From assembly GCA_026692885.1 (NCBI GenBank), contig JAPLNJ010000344.1:1-24378 (forward strand): a stretch of DNA of 24,378 nucleotides, given 5' to 3'. Both the position numbers and the translations under genes were made by a program. Positions 7,962 to 15,744 of this stretch are shown in pieces. Every line of letters begins with the position of its first letter. Within the stretch, counting starts at the first letter, position 1. The DNA is from Planctomycetota bacterium. Its GTDB lineage: Bacteria; Planctomycetota; Planctomycetia; Pirellulales; Pirellulaceae. The notes under the pieces are model-generated. The model worked only from the letters and a program-made list of their open reading frames with translations. It was not told where the DNA came from and did no database searches.

Positions 7962-7982
7962 GCGCGACATGGAGAGCAGTCG

Positions 7983-9623
7983 CTACTGAATGCCGCCTTG
8001 CTGGCCGCCCATGCCACCCATGCCGCCCATGCCACCTTGGCCACCTTGGCCACCTTGGCCACCTCCGGCGCCGGCGCCACCGCCGGCAGTGTTGCCTTGG
8101 AAAGTGAAGGTGGACACATCCCCGATGCCTGAAAACATCGGCATCGGGGTGCAGCGGACATAGCGTCTGTCGGCCGAGATGACCGCCTTGCAACTGAAAT
8201 TGGTGCCTTCCGGCAGGGTCGTGATTTCCGGGCGGTAGCCCACGGCGTTGCGTCGCGGTAAGCGGCCGGCGCGTTCCGCCTCTAGGGCCGAGCGCAGATA
8301 ATCGGTGACCGCATCCGAACGCTCGTAGGCGCTGAACTGTTGAGCCAGGACATCCCGGCCAATCGCCTGCTGACTGCGGGCCACGTTGGCGATCTGTTGG
8401 TCCGCCAGCGGCTCCTGGCGGCGTCCGTCCGACAGGTCGAACGTGACGATGGCGTTCTTGTCGTCAATCGGCACCTGTTGGCGAAAGCTCTGGGATTTCT
8501 CCGAGCGCTCGACAGCAGCAGGATTATAGTGCGTGACGACGTCCACGGTGACTTTGCCCACGCTGGGCCGCCCCCAGATGCGTTTCACCAGCATCCGGTA
8601 CTGCCCGCTGAAGCCCTGCGGGCAGACGTAGTATTCGGCATAACCTGCGGACGATTCGCCGCCTAGACGCGGAAAAGTATCGCCCAACATCACGCCACCA
8701 GACGCAGAACGTGGGTGGCTCGCGGAACAGACGGTCCCGCTTGGTTCTTCTACCACCAGATCCAGGTCAGCGTCGCCCGTCCAGGAAATGCGGACCACAC
8801 AGTCGCGCAGCTGGGCCTGGTCGATTTGCTGCTTGAAACGCTCGGCCTCCGCTGTCTGTTTGTCCGCGACCAATTGTTCATAGGTGGCCCGTGCGATGCG
8901 GGTGGCCGATTGTTCGAGCTGCTGTTCGTCCTGGGGCCAAGCTTGGCTGAGAATGCCCACGCAAGCCCATTGGATGCCAGCGGTGTCTTGGAGTCGCTGG
9001 GCCGCGGCCAAGCCCTGCAGGTAGGGTTCGGGCCGCGACGGCTGGGCCGCCGCGACCTGTCGGAACAGCTTTAAGGCCCGTCCGTCCAGGCCCATGTGCG
9101 TCATGTATACGGCCACGTACATGACGTCGTCCAGGCTGCTGCTGAAATCCACCGCCGACATCAAGGCCCGCTCGACGTCCTCGTCCGGAGCATGGCTGGC
9201 CTTGAGGGCCAAGGCCAACGATTCATACATCCAGGGTTGGGGGAAACCGTGCCGCAGGGCTGTTTGTACAAGCGTGATGAGGTCGGTGTATTGCTCGCGT
9301 TTCATCAAGTCGGACACGGTCAGACGCACGGCCCGGCGCGACGCGGCGCGCTGTTCGTCGGTCGCTGGCTGGAGCGCGACGAAGTACCGATTCCAACCGT
9401 CCGCCGCGGTCTCGCCCGCTTGCAGTTGAAGTTCAATCTTCGTGGCCCGCGGGGTTAGGGTTGGCGTAGCCTCGGACCGAGCAAGAGGCTGGGCTGCGGA
9501 TGTAGCGGCGGGCTGCTTCTGGCTGCCCAACTTGAGATCGTCGGCGGCGCCGAGCATTGTGACCGCCAGGAAGACGCACCCAAAACACGACGTGATCAGC
9601 CGCGATAGATTACGTGGGGACAT
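7983..9623 (-). CDS. Exported TPR-like / DUF2135-like protein with Gly-rich C-terminal tail
   Basis: The product has 546 residues. It starts with a signal peptide (ITSCFGCVFLAVTMLGA, cleavage near residue 27). Residues about 95-270 are alpha-helical with TPR-like pairs (EQYTDLITLVQTALRHGF, GRALKLFRQVAAAQPSRPEPY). Residues about 274-368 (VVRISWTGDADLDLVVEEPSG to VTVDVVTHYN) resemble the DUF2135/YfaP-type beta domain with its 'D.DLDL.V.EP.G' opening. Residues about 465-509 contain SADRRYVRCTPMPMFSGIG. The last 36 residues are almost only Gly with Gln, Met and Ala, encoded by tandem CCACCTTGG/CCACCCATG units at about 8005-8070. The ATG at 9621-9623 has GGAG nine bases upstream. The function is unknown. 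A surface or periplasmic scaffold is plausible but inferred. Confidence 0.75.
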   Translation of the reverse strand: MSPRNLSRLITSCFGCVFLAVTMLGAADDLKLGSQKQPAATSAAQPLARSEATPTLTPRATKIELQLQAGETAADGWNRYFVALQPATDEQRAASRRAVRLTVSDLMKREQYTDLITLVQTALRHGFPQPWMYESLALALKASHAPDEDVERALMSAVDFSSSLDDVMYVAVYMTHMGLDGRALKLFRQVAAAQPSRPEPYLQGLAAAQRLQDTAGIQWACVGILSQAWPQDEQQLEQSATRIARATYEQLVADKQTAEAERFKQQIDQAQLRDCVVRISWTGDADLDLVVEEPSGTVCSASHPRSASGGVMLGDTFPRLGGESSAGYAEYYVCPQGFSGQYRMLVKRIWGRPSVGKVTVDVVTHYNPAAVERSEKSQSFRQQVPIDDKNAIVTFDLSDGRRQEPLADQQIANVARSQQAIGRDVLAQQFSAYERSDAVTDYLRSALEAERAGRLPRRNAVGYRPEITTLPEGTNFSCKAVISADRRYVRCTPMPMFSGIGDVSTFTFQGNTAGGGAGAGGGQGGQGGQGGMGGMGGMGGQQGGIQ

Positions 9624-9694
9624 GATGAAACTCCAACCACAGACCCGACAGAAGCAGGATAAAGGTTCGCGCCGAAGCCGAAGCCTACACCCTC

Positions 9695-9723
9695 ACAATA
9701 CCGCGTTATCGGCAAGCGGCCAA
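9695..9723 (-). promoter_or_regulatory. Candidate sigma-70-type promoter for the DUF2135-like gene
   Basis: Read on the minus strand, TTGGCC (9718-9723) and TATTGT (9695-9700) lie 17 bases apart, each matching four of six consensus positions. Transcription would begin near 9688, giving a leader of about 65 bases before the ATG at 9623. Confidence 0.4.
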
Positions 9724-9824
9724 TAATAAAGACGCGCGATTCCTGACTAAATATCGCAAAAACCGTGGAAATCTAGGCAAGACAGCCATCTGGGACGGCA
9801 AGACATGGGAAAGCGAGGCTGGCC

Positions 9825-11312
9825 TTACAGGAACTGCATCACCGCGTCGCACTCGGCCTCGCCGTTCCGGCTCTTGAAGTAAATGGTCACGTCGCCGTCG
9901 GAACTCACCTTGACGGGATGGGCGCCCCAGAGATAGGCCGAGCGGGTGGCGGTGGTCCGCGCGCCGAGTTGATTTCCGACGCCGGGATGGGATTCGATGA
10001 TGGCGCCGACTGCTAGCAGATGGTTGTCGTCGAACACCAGCGCACCGTCGACGCAAGCCATTTCCAACAGCCGCCGCTTCTTTTCCAGGGGTCCCTTGTT
10101 CCTGCCCAGCGCCAGGTCTTCCACGGAAGGGCCGATTAGCGCCTGTCCGCAACGCAGATCGCAATTGAATCCGCCGTCGCTTCTCCAGCCCGGAAACAGT
10201 ATGCTCTCCGGGTTCAAGATGTGGCTGCGGGTGCAGTGCGCCGGATCATAGATCAGCAGGGAACCATATCGCCGAAAGCTGAGGTCGAACACCACCTCGA
10301 ACAGATTGGCGCCCACGTGGAAGTTGCCCAGACAATAGGACAAGCTGTTCTTGAACGTCCGGACATCGTAAATCTTCCACTTGCGTTTGCGCCGGGCCGC
10401 CAGCAAGCCGGCCTTGTTCATGATGATCAGATCACCTTCTGTCGTCAGATGTGCCGACAGGTCGTTGGGTCCCATGACGCAGTGAATGGGATGCAAGAAT
10501 TCGGGGTGAAACTTGTAGGAGGGAGCGTCGGTGACTTGCGCCCATTCCACGCCGCCGTACTCGATCAGCCGCAAATCCGGATCGAGCGCCAGGAACGTAT
10601 AGGGGCTCGAAGCGAGGCGGTCGAACACCTTCTGCACGTAGGGTTGGGTGATATCTCCCGTGCCGTGTCCCGGCCGGATAATGATGTTCATCGCAACCGG
10701 TTTATTTTCGTGGGTGCGCCGGGCGATAAGTTCCAGGTACTTGATGAGTCTGGTCCAGTCGGTCGTCGGGTGATGGATCCGCAGCCACTCGATTGCCAAG
10801 CTTTCCAGGAAGACGTCGATCAGGCTCGGCAACTGGGCGAAGTGCTCCAGAGGGAGCTGTCGGGTGCGGGAACTGATGCGTTTAAGAAAAGCCGCCAGGT
10901 TCGGCGTCAGTTTGCGGTGATTGAAGAACGATACGACGTGCTGGCCGACGGAGATCGAGTAATGCTCCGGGCCGCACTCGGCCAGATACCAGTGCGGTAC
11001 CAACGCGACGATCTCGGCCCCAATTTCGGCTTCCAACGCGGGACGTGAGTCGGCGAGTGTGTGCATAGGGACCGGTCGGGCGGGAATACTTCCCGTGTGC
11101 GGGGCGGCCTTGTTCGGATGCGGTTTGTCCGCCCGAACCGATTCCAGCCGTCCGATGACGCTCGCACGCGGAGACGGTTGGCGGGGCGACGTCTCCGGCG
11201 CAGATCGTGGATTCGACTTTGGCGAGCGGACCGCCGCCGCGGTCGCCCGCGGCAGCTTGCGAGCCTGCCCCGTCAATTTTACACGATCATCGGGGTATCG
11301 GTTATCAGCCAT
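9825..11312 (-). CDS. DisA_N (diadenylate cyclase)-like domain protein with novel N-terminal region
   Basis: The product has 495 residues and no signal peptide. Residues 1-85 are Arg/Pro/Ser-rich and look disordered. Residues about 95-305 form a mixed alpha/beta region not assigned to a known family (contains PSYKFHPEFLHPIHCVM). Residues about 310-485 resemble the DAC/DisA_N fold: LFEVVFDLSFRRYGSLLIYDP fits the family's 'LS..r.GAliV' strand, and MACVDGALVFDD (418-429) carries the DGA motif. GARTTATRSAYLWGAHPVKVSSDGDVTIYF (450-479) occupies the place of the 'GtRHRAA...SedG.i' segment. Active cyclases use DGA and RHR to make cyclic di-AMP from ATP. Here RHR is altered to RTT, so catalysis is doubtful. 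It may belong to the DACNx-type sensor-DAC families described in comparative genomics of nucleotide signalling, but that needs a profile search. The start is weakly supported; Met83 is an alternative. Confidence is for the gene; the domain call is about 0.6. Confidence 0.7.
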   Translation of the reverse strand: MADNRYPDDRVKLTGQARKLPRATAAAVRSPKSNPRSAPETSPRQPSPRASVIGRLESVRADKPHPNKAAPHTGSIPARPVPMHTLADSRPALEAEIGAEIVALVPHWYLAECGPEHYSISVGQHVVSFFNHRKLTPNLAAFLKRISSRTRQLPLEHFAQLPSLIDVFLESLAIEWLRIHHPTTDWTRLIKYLELIARRTHENKPVAMNIIIRPGHGTGDITQPYVQKVFDRLASSPYTFLALDPDLRLIEYGGVEWAQVTDAPSYKFHPEFLHPIHCVMGPNDLSAHLTTEGDLIIMNKAGLLAARRKRKWKIYDVRTFKNSLSYCLGNFHVGANLFEVVFDLSFRRYGSLLIYDPAHCTRSHILNPESILFPGWRSDGGFNCDLRCGQALIGPSVEDLALGRNKGPLEKKRRLLEMACVDGALVFDDNHLLAVGAIIESHPGVGNQLGARTTATRSAYLWGAHPVKVSSDGDVTIYFKSRNGEAECDAVMQFL

Positions 11313-11400
11313 GATGCCATCGGTCTCGGCAAACGAAGGTAACTGGGCACGCTGGGTTGCGATTCGTCGACGATTGTCGGGCCTTGAGGGGAACGTTGCG

Positions 11401-11467
11401 CATCGTAATCGCGAAGCGTCAGCGAGGAAGAGCGGCGTTTCCTCGCTGACGCTTCGCGCTTACGATG
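11401..11467. repeat. Long perfect-type hairpin repeat (GCGAAGCGTCAGCGAGGAA)
   Basis: Arms 11401-11429 and 11439-11467 are reverse complements at 28 of 29 positions around a nine-base loop. The core GCGAAGCGTCAGCGAGG is probably a dispersed intergenic repeat. It lies between the DisA_N-like gene (start 11312) and the minus-strand genes upstream of it, and overlaps the 3' end of the doubtful ORF at 11419-11784. It could act as a transcript-end hairpin for the minus-strand DUF2339/DUF3999 unit, though no U-tract is present. Confidence 0.85.
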
Positions 11468-11784
11468 GTCCGAATGTGCCATCCACATCCGCGAGCGGTA
11501 TAGTTTCTCTCTTCGCCACAAAGCTCTCGAATCTTGAAGCTATTCGCCACTTCTTCACCGGCGGGCCAGGTGTTGGTCACCGAGACCGCGTGGAACACCG
11601 CCATGTCGCCCTCAGTTGGGCATATACCAAGTTGTCCCCAATCCGCCAATACGAAATCCGGCCTGTCCCGCCGTTGTAGGTCAAAAAACACGGCGGCCTG
11701 GAGAAATCGCTGGCGGCCGTGATGCGGGTTCACGAATAGATCGAAATGACGGCAGGGGGCGAGCGGCTGAAAGAGGCCGGTCAT
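11419..11784 (-). CDS. Doubtful small ORF downstream of DUF3999 gene, possible gene remnant
   Basis: From ATG at 11782-11784 the frame encodes about 121 residues and starts 13 bases after the DUF3999 stop. The first 90 residues have a natural composition, with segments such as FDLFVNPHHGRQRF, FFDLQRRDRPDFVLADWG and GDMAVFHAVSVTNTW. The piece DLQRRDRPDFVLADWG resembles one FG-GAP repeat (D.N.DG.PD.V), so this may be a fragment of a repeat protein like that at 2519-3736. The last 20-odd residues come from the hairpin repeat at 11401-11467, so the original end seems lost. The ribosome binding site is poor. It could be a decaying fragment, a real small protein or a chance frame; the evidence does not decide. 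Confidence 0.35.
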   Translation of the reverse strand: MTGLFQPLAPCRHFDLFVNPHHGRQRFLQAAVFFDLQRRDRPDFVLADWGQLGICPTEGDMAVFHAVSVTNTWPAGEEVANSFKIRELCGEERNYTARGCGWHIRTIVSAKRQRGNAALPR

Positions 11785-11797
11785 CGGCACCACTTGC

Positions 11798-13387
11798 CTA
11801 CGCGACACTTGACGCCTGGCGTGTGTCTTCCAACGCAATGGCGGCACGGGCCAGGCTGCTGATCAGCAGCCCCAGGGTGCCGACGGCCACGCCCAACAGC
11901 ACATAGATCAACCACGGTAACCGTTCGGTCAGTGGCAGCGGTTCGGGCTGATACGCCGGATTCTCCAGCCGGTCACCCGGCGTCAGACGCGCGGGCGAAG
12001 GCTGCAACGGCAGTTCCAGGTTGCGATCGAAGTCGTAGCTCGGTTTCTCAGCTTTGGGGTTGCCGAAATACAGCCGCAACGGCCCCCGCAACTCCGCGGA
12101 GCGGCCGATAATCATGGCCCGGGCCGGCGCGGCGACTTGCACGTCTTGGATCTGCAACGGCTGGTTCCGATGATCGATGACGACCAGCCGCAGTCGTGCC
12201 GCCGGGGTCTCGGCGAACTCTGCGGCCACGTCGCCCTTCGCCTCTCCGGCTCGGCGGTGCCACTCGCCGACGGCGATCTGATAGAACCGTTCTTGCGACT
12301 CCGGCGGACCGCCGGCTTCGAGGCGATAGTCGCGGACGAACTCGGCCTCCGCGGCCTGCACGGTGAGGCGACTGCAGGGCACGTGGTTCCCGGTCAAGCC
12401 GATCGTCCAGGCCGAACCCGGACCCGCGTTAGTGCGGACCGATTCCCGCGGGTACAGAGTCGCCGGGTAGGCGACGAATTCGCCGGGGAGTTGGATCGGT
12501 CGACGGACGGTCACTGGGCCGATTCTCGCGGGATGCTTGTCGACCTGCGGGTCCTGCTGCAGGGTGACCCGTAAGTAGCGGTAGCGGCTGGACTTGTACG
12601 TGATGGTCCGGTCCACAAGTTTGCCCGGGGTGATTGGGGAACTCAACAGATACTTCCCCACGCGTTGCTCCTGGTGCGGGTCCACGGTCGTAGACGCTGC
12701 CTCGCTCTGGAAGTTCAACAAGTTTTTCTCCGCCAGCTTGCTCCATTTCTCTCCGTCATCGCTGCCCTCCAGCAGTACCGCGCGCCGGACATTGACGCCC
12801 TCGGCCTGGACCTCAACGGCGTTGTGCTCGACGCGACGCTCACCCAAATCCAACGAGACCTGGCTGCCTTCATCCACTTGGTTAAACAGGGTCGCCGGAA
12901 CCTCCGCTGCCCCAGGTTGCGGAGATCGAATCTGCAGCGAGTACGGCACCTCGCGTCCCTGGGCGTCGTAGACGCGCAGGTCCGCCAAGTCCGGCTGTGC
13001 GGCATCGAATACGCTCGGGGACAAGACGAAATCCCACCACTTCGTTTCGTTCGAGTCGGTTGCCGGCAGCGGTACTTCCTGAAGATACCGCCAAGCGTTC
13101 AGCGACTCGGCAGCTGTTCCCGTCGCGGCCGGAGTGTCGGACGAGTCCGCACCCACTAGGGCCTGTTCCGGCTGCAGGTCAGCGGCCGCCTCCTGGGGAC
13201 CGCCCGACTCTGGCAGCTGGATTTCCTGTGGTGCCGCCGGGGAAAACAGACAGAGAATAAGGATGAAGCACGAAGCACGAAGGACGAAGTGCGGAGTACC
13301 TGGTAAGGGGTCCGGAGTGCGCGAGACCACCTGCGAGGTACGAGATACCGAGTGCGAGGTACGAACTGCGAAACGGTCGGCGGCCAT
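11798..13387 (-). CDS. DUF3999 family membrane-anchored protein
   Basis: The product has 529 residues. The segment YLQEVPLPATDSNETKWWDFVLSPSVFDAAQPDLADLRVYDAQGREVPYSL near residues 101-151 is the characteristic DUF3999 opening. A carbohydrate-binding-like beta-sandwich region follows (residues about 160-420). A C-terminal transmembrane helix (about 490-511, LPWLIYVLLGVAVGTLGLLI) anchors it, and the final 18 residues would be cytoplasmic. The ATG at 13385-13387 has AGGGGAA about six bases upstream. The N-terminal 38 residues are Ser/Arg/Thr-rich and are encoded by tandemly repetitive DNA. That DNA also contributes to the hydrophobic core of the signal peptide (ASCFILILCLFS). DUF3999 genes are regularly paired with DUF2339 genes. 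That pairing is present here, 13 bases apart, so the two products probably act together in the envelope. The biochemical role is unknown. Confidence 0.85.
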   Translation of the reverse strand: MAADRFAVRTSHSVSRTSQVVSRTPDPLPGTPHFVLRASCFILILCLFSPAAPQEIQLPESGGPQEAAADLQPEQALVGADSSDTPAATGTAAESLNAWRYLQEVPLPATDSNETKWWDFVLSPSVFDAAQPDLADLRVYDAQGREVPYSLQIRSPQPGAAEVPATLFNQVDEGSQVSLDLGERRVEHNAVEVQAEGVNVRRAVLLEGSDDGEKWSKLAEKNLLNFQSEAASTTVDPHQEQRVGKYLLSSPITPGKLVDRTITYKSSRYRYLRVTLQQDPQVDKHPARIGPVTVRRPIQLPGEFVAYPATLYPRESVRTNAGPGSAWTIGLTGNHVPCSRLTVQAAEAEFVRDYRLEAGGPPESQERFYQIAVGEWHRRAGEAKGDVAAEFAETPAARLRLVVIDHRNQPLQIQDVQVAAPARAMIIGRSAELRGPLRLYFGNPKAEKPSYDFDRNLELPLQPSPARLTPGDRLENPAYQPEPLPLTERLPWLIYVLLGVAVGTLGLLISSLARAAIALEDTRQASSVA

Positions 13388-13435
13388 ACTTGATTCCCCT
13401 TTATCCTTCGTCCTTTATCCTTCGTCCTTCGCCCG
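13263..13435. repeat. Low-complexity GAAGGACGAAG / TGCGAGGTACGA tandem repeats at the DUF2339-DUF3999 junction
   Basis: The block at 13263-13290 repeats GAAGCACGAAGCACGAAGGACGAAG. TGCGAGGTACGA occurs twice (13332-13343 and 13353-13364). On the other side of the junction, the unit CCTTTATCCTTCGT is repeated at 13398-13431. These degenerate, related units code for the C-terminal GRRIKDEG of DUF2339 and for residues 5-45 of DUF3999. They appear to be a short-unit tandem expansion that grew into both gene ends. Confidence 0.65.
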
Positions 13436-15278
13436 CCTCCGCAGCTTGCCGGTCCGGCTGGATGCGCTGGTACGCCCAGCCGGCCAGGCCCAACAACACT
13501 GCCACGATGAAAAACGCCAGAATGCGGTAAAACTCCCGCAGACCGGCCATATCGAACACAAACACCTTGACGATCGTCACCGCAAAAATCGCCAACGCCG
13601 TCCACCGCAGCGCCGGCAGTCTGCGCCAGAAACCGATCGTCAGCACCGCCAAGGCATAGACAGCCCATAGCGTGGAGAGGAGCAGCTGGCTCAGCCAGCG
13701 CCAACGCAGCGCGTCCTCGGGATTCTCGCTGGCCCAAGCGCTCAGGTAACGCAGGTAGGAATGCGTGTCGACCGAGAGCACGAACCACAACAGCAACACG
13801 CCACCGATGCCGACCAATCCCGCCAGAATTCGCTCCGCAGCTCCCAGACGCGTCAGGAACCAGCGTGTCAAGCAGGCCAAGATCAGCAGGCAACCCGTGA
13901 CGCCCAGGGCCGGCAGGGCGTAATCGTTCAGGATCGGCAGGTGCGGTTCCAGCGCACGATGGGGCGTATCAATCAGCAGCAGGCGTGTGACCGCGGCGCC
14001 CAGCGGCGCTGCCGCGATCGCCCGCAGCGGCAGAGCGTTCACCCGCAGTCCAAACCAACCCAGGGCCGCCGCCTCGGCCGCCCAGCCCAAGGCCACCCAC
14101 TCGGCGCGCGCTTGCAGGGGAAAGGCCAAGGCGATGAACCCGACGGCCACCGCCAGAGCGGCCAACAGCAGGCGGCTGTCTTCCGCGCTGCGGCGCAAGA
14201 TCAGGCGGCCCAGCGCGGTGTAGAGCGTCGCCATGGCGATCGCCAACAGACCCAGCCATTCCCGATAGTCCTCACGCAACAGCACCCAAGCGGCTGAGAA
14301 CCCCAGACATGCATTGAGAAACAATAAGCCCAGGTGCTCCCAACTCGCGCGACGCGGACGGATCAGCCTCGAGATCAAGCTGTGAGCCACGAACAGAGCG
14401 AAGACAGTGGCTTGAAAACCGATCGCCCAGACGAGTTTCTCGGGATGGTAACGCTCCGCGTACCAGGCCCAGAACAAGCCCTGCGTGCCCAACAGCGCTA
14501 GCGTGGTCAGGCCACCCCACCGCCGCCACCCAACCAGCAGCAGGACGCCCAAGTTCAAGACTATCAGGTAGGTGAACAAGGACTGGTACTGATCGACTTC
14601 CGAACGCATTAACACAGGCGTCAGCAGCCCGCCGATCAGCGACATCCACGCCAAGGTTGGGGCGCGATACAGCACTGCCAACAGCGCTGCTTCAAGGATC
14701 ACGACCGTCAAGAACACCCCGGCAGTCCGCTGAGGAATCAGGTGGTAGAAGCCGAACGCACTGAACACGGCGAGGAACAAGGTCACGACCCCACCGGAAG
14801 ACAGCATCTGGGAGAAGATGCGCCAGCCGCGGCGATGGTACCGAAAACCGGCCACGGTCAAAACCAAGCCGATGAGCAGACCTACGGCCACGCGTCCCAG
14901 GGGGCCAATCCATTGGTTCTCGTAGGCGTAACGCAGGAAGAACGCCGTTCCGAAGAGCAGCAGGATGACGGCCACCCACCCCAAGCCTTTGCGGCCGATC
15001 AGCAGTTCCCAGTTGACAGCTGACGACGGTGGCGGCGCGACCTCGACGACCTCGGCGGTCACCACCGTGTCGGCTGCGACGGGCGCTGCGCGTGGGGACG
15101 CCGCAGGAGCCGCGACCTGAGCCGCGTGGCCGAGTTCCAGTTGTTCCAGTCGTCGTCCGAGTTGCCGGACCCGGCGCAGCAGGACGAAGACCAAAATTAA
15201 CGCCACGAGCGGGCCGACGACCGCCAAGATCACCGCCAAGATCCCCAGAATTCCGAAGATGATCTCGTCAAGGCTCAA
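13401..15278 (-). CDS. DUF2339 family polytopic membrane protein
   Basis: The product has 625 residues and starts with TTG, preceded five bases upstream by GGAGG (15284-15288 on the top strand). Residues 5-33 are a first membrane helix (IIFGILGILAVILAVVGPLVALILVFVLL), followed by a short charged, probably coiled-coil segment (RRVRQLGRRLEQLELGH). An Ala/Val-rich linker follows, then from about residue 90 a dense series of some sixteen or more hydrophobic helices to residue 610. WELLIGRKGLGWVAVILLLFG marks the entry to the DUF2339 core. The gene is followed directly by DUF3999, its usual partner. The family is a predicted membrane protein of unknown role; a transporter or cell-wall function is sometimes guessed but not supported here. 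The last residues (RRIKDEG) come from an intergenic-type repeat and are probably not part of the ancestral protein. Confidence 0.9.
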   Translation of the reverse strand: MSLDEIIFGILGILAVILAVVGPLVALILVFVLLRRVRQLGRRLEQLELGHAAQVAAPAASPRAAPVAADTVVTAEVVEVAPPPSSAVNWELLIGRKGLGWVAVILLLFGTAFFLRYAYENQWIGPLGRVAVGLLIGLVLTVAGFRYHRRGWRIFSQMLSSGGVVTLFLAVFSAFGFYHLIPQRTAGVFLTVVILEAALLAVLYRAPTLAWMSLIGGLLTPVLMRSEVDQYQSLFTYLIVLNLGVLLLVGWRRWGGLTTLALLGTQGLFWAWYAERYHPEKLVWAIGFQATVFALFVAHSLISRLIRPRRASWEHLGLLFLNACLGFSAAWVLLREDYREWLGLLAIAMATLYTALGRLILRRSAEDSRLLLAALAVAVGFIALAFPLQARAEWVALGWAAEAAALGWFGLRVNALPLRAIAAAPLGAAVTRLLLIDTPHRALEPHLPILNDYALPALGVTGCLLILACLTRWFLTRLGAAERILAGLVGIGGVLLLWFVLSVDTHSYLRYLSAWASENPEDALRWRWLSQLLLSTLWAVYALAVLTIGFWRRLPALRWTALAIFAVTIVKVFVFDMAGLREFYRILAFFIVAVLLGLAGWAYQRIQPDRQAAEAGEGRRIKDEG

Positions 15279-15307
15279 GAGTGCCTCCGGCCTGTTGTGT
15301 GTGCGAC

Positions 15308-15355
15308 GTAGGTCAGGCTTTCCAGCCTGACGTCAGGCTGGAAAGCCCGACCTAC
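15308..15355. repeat. Near-perfect 48-bp palindrome (GTAGGTCAGGCTTTCCAGCC type)
   Basis: Two 24-base arms, 15308-15331 and 15332-15355, are reverse complements with one mismatch and no loop. A second copy with an 11-base loop occurs at 20022-20080. The palindrome lies between the DUF2339 start and the DUF2007 gene, and its right arm contains the DUF2007 stop codon. It could form a cruciform or hairpin that separates these two minus-strand genes. Confidence 0.9.
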
Positions 15356-15564
15356 CTACCTGCGTGAGACGCAATGATTTTATCGGCGCGGTCGGCGTCG
15401 ATCGCGCGGACCAGCACGTCGATGTCGAACGTACCCAAATGGGCCGCTTGTCCCTCGCCGCCCAGACGGCACGGGATCCCTTCGCTTTCCAGTGCGCCGC
15501 GGATGATTTCCGCGAGGTAAGGGTCGGTCAATTTGGTGACCGTGACCAAGTCGTTCGTATCCAT
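15352..15564 (-). CDS. DUF2007 putative signal-transducing protein
   Basis: From the ATG at 15562-15564 the product has 70 residues. GGAG lies seven bases upstream, which favours this start over the longer frame beginning at 15606. The sequence (VTVTKLTDPYLAEIIRGALESEGIPCRLG, then FDIDVLVRAIDADRADKIIA) fits the small DUF2007 fold: one beta-alpha-beta unit of the 'putative signal transducing protein' family that is often encoded alone in bacteria. No binding residues can be identified with certainty. The stop codon sits in the right arm of the palindrome at 15308-15355, so the last few residues may derive from the repeat. A good sigma-70-like promoter lies upstream (15623-15651). It is likely a stand-alone gene, separated from the DUF2339 gene by the palindrome. 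Confidence 0.75.
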   Translation of the reverse strand: MDTNDLVTVTKLTDPYLAEIIRGALESEGIPCRLGGEGQAAHLGTFDIDVLVRAIDADRADKIIASHAGR

Positions 15565-15622
15565 CGTTTTGCTCCGCTGGTAGCTGCCCCAATTCTCGCT
15601 CAGCACTCGCTAAGACCGCGGC

Positions 15623-15651
15623 ATTATACTCCGCGCGGTCCGTGGTGACAG
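15623..15651 (-). promoter_or_regulatory. Sigma-70-type promoter for the DUF2007 gene
   Basis: On the minus strand a perfect TATAAT (15623-15628) lies 17 bases downstream of CTGTCA (15646-15651, four of six -35 positions). Initiation near 15616 would give a leader of about 50 bases ending in the GGAG ribosome binding site. This is the best promoter match seen in the window. Confidence 0.6.
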
Positions 15652-15744
15652 CAACCCAACGAGCAAGTTTTTCCCCCGTCTAGCGCGGCGTCGTGGCCGC
15701 CGCCACCTCGTGGACGCCGCTCGCGGATGAGGATCGCACATTTT

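Noticed and set aside
13263..13435. CRISPR-like array because of short repeated units
   Set aside because: Units are degenerate, without regular spacers, and largely encoded within two proteins.
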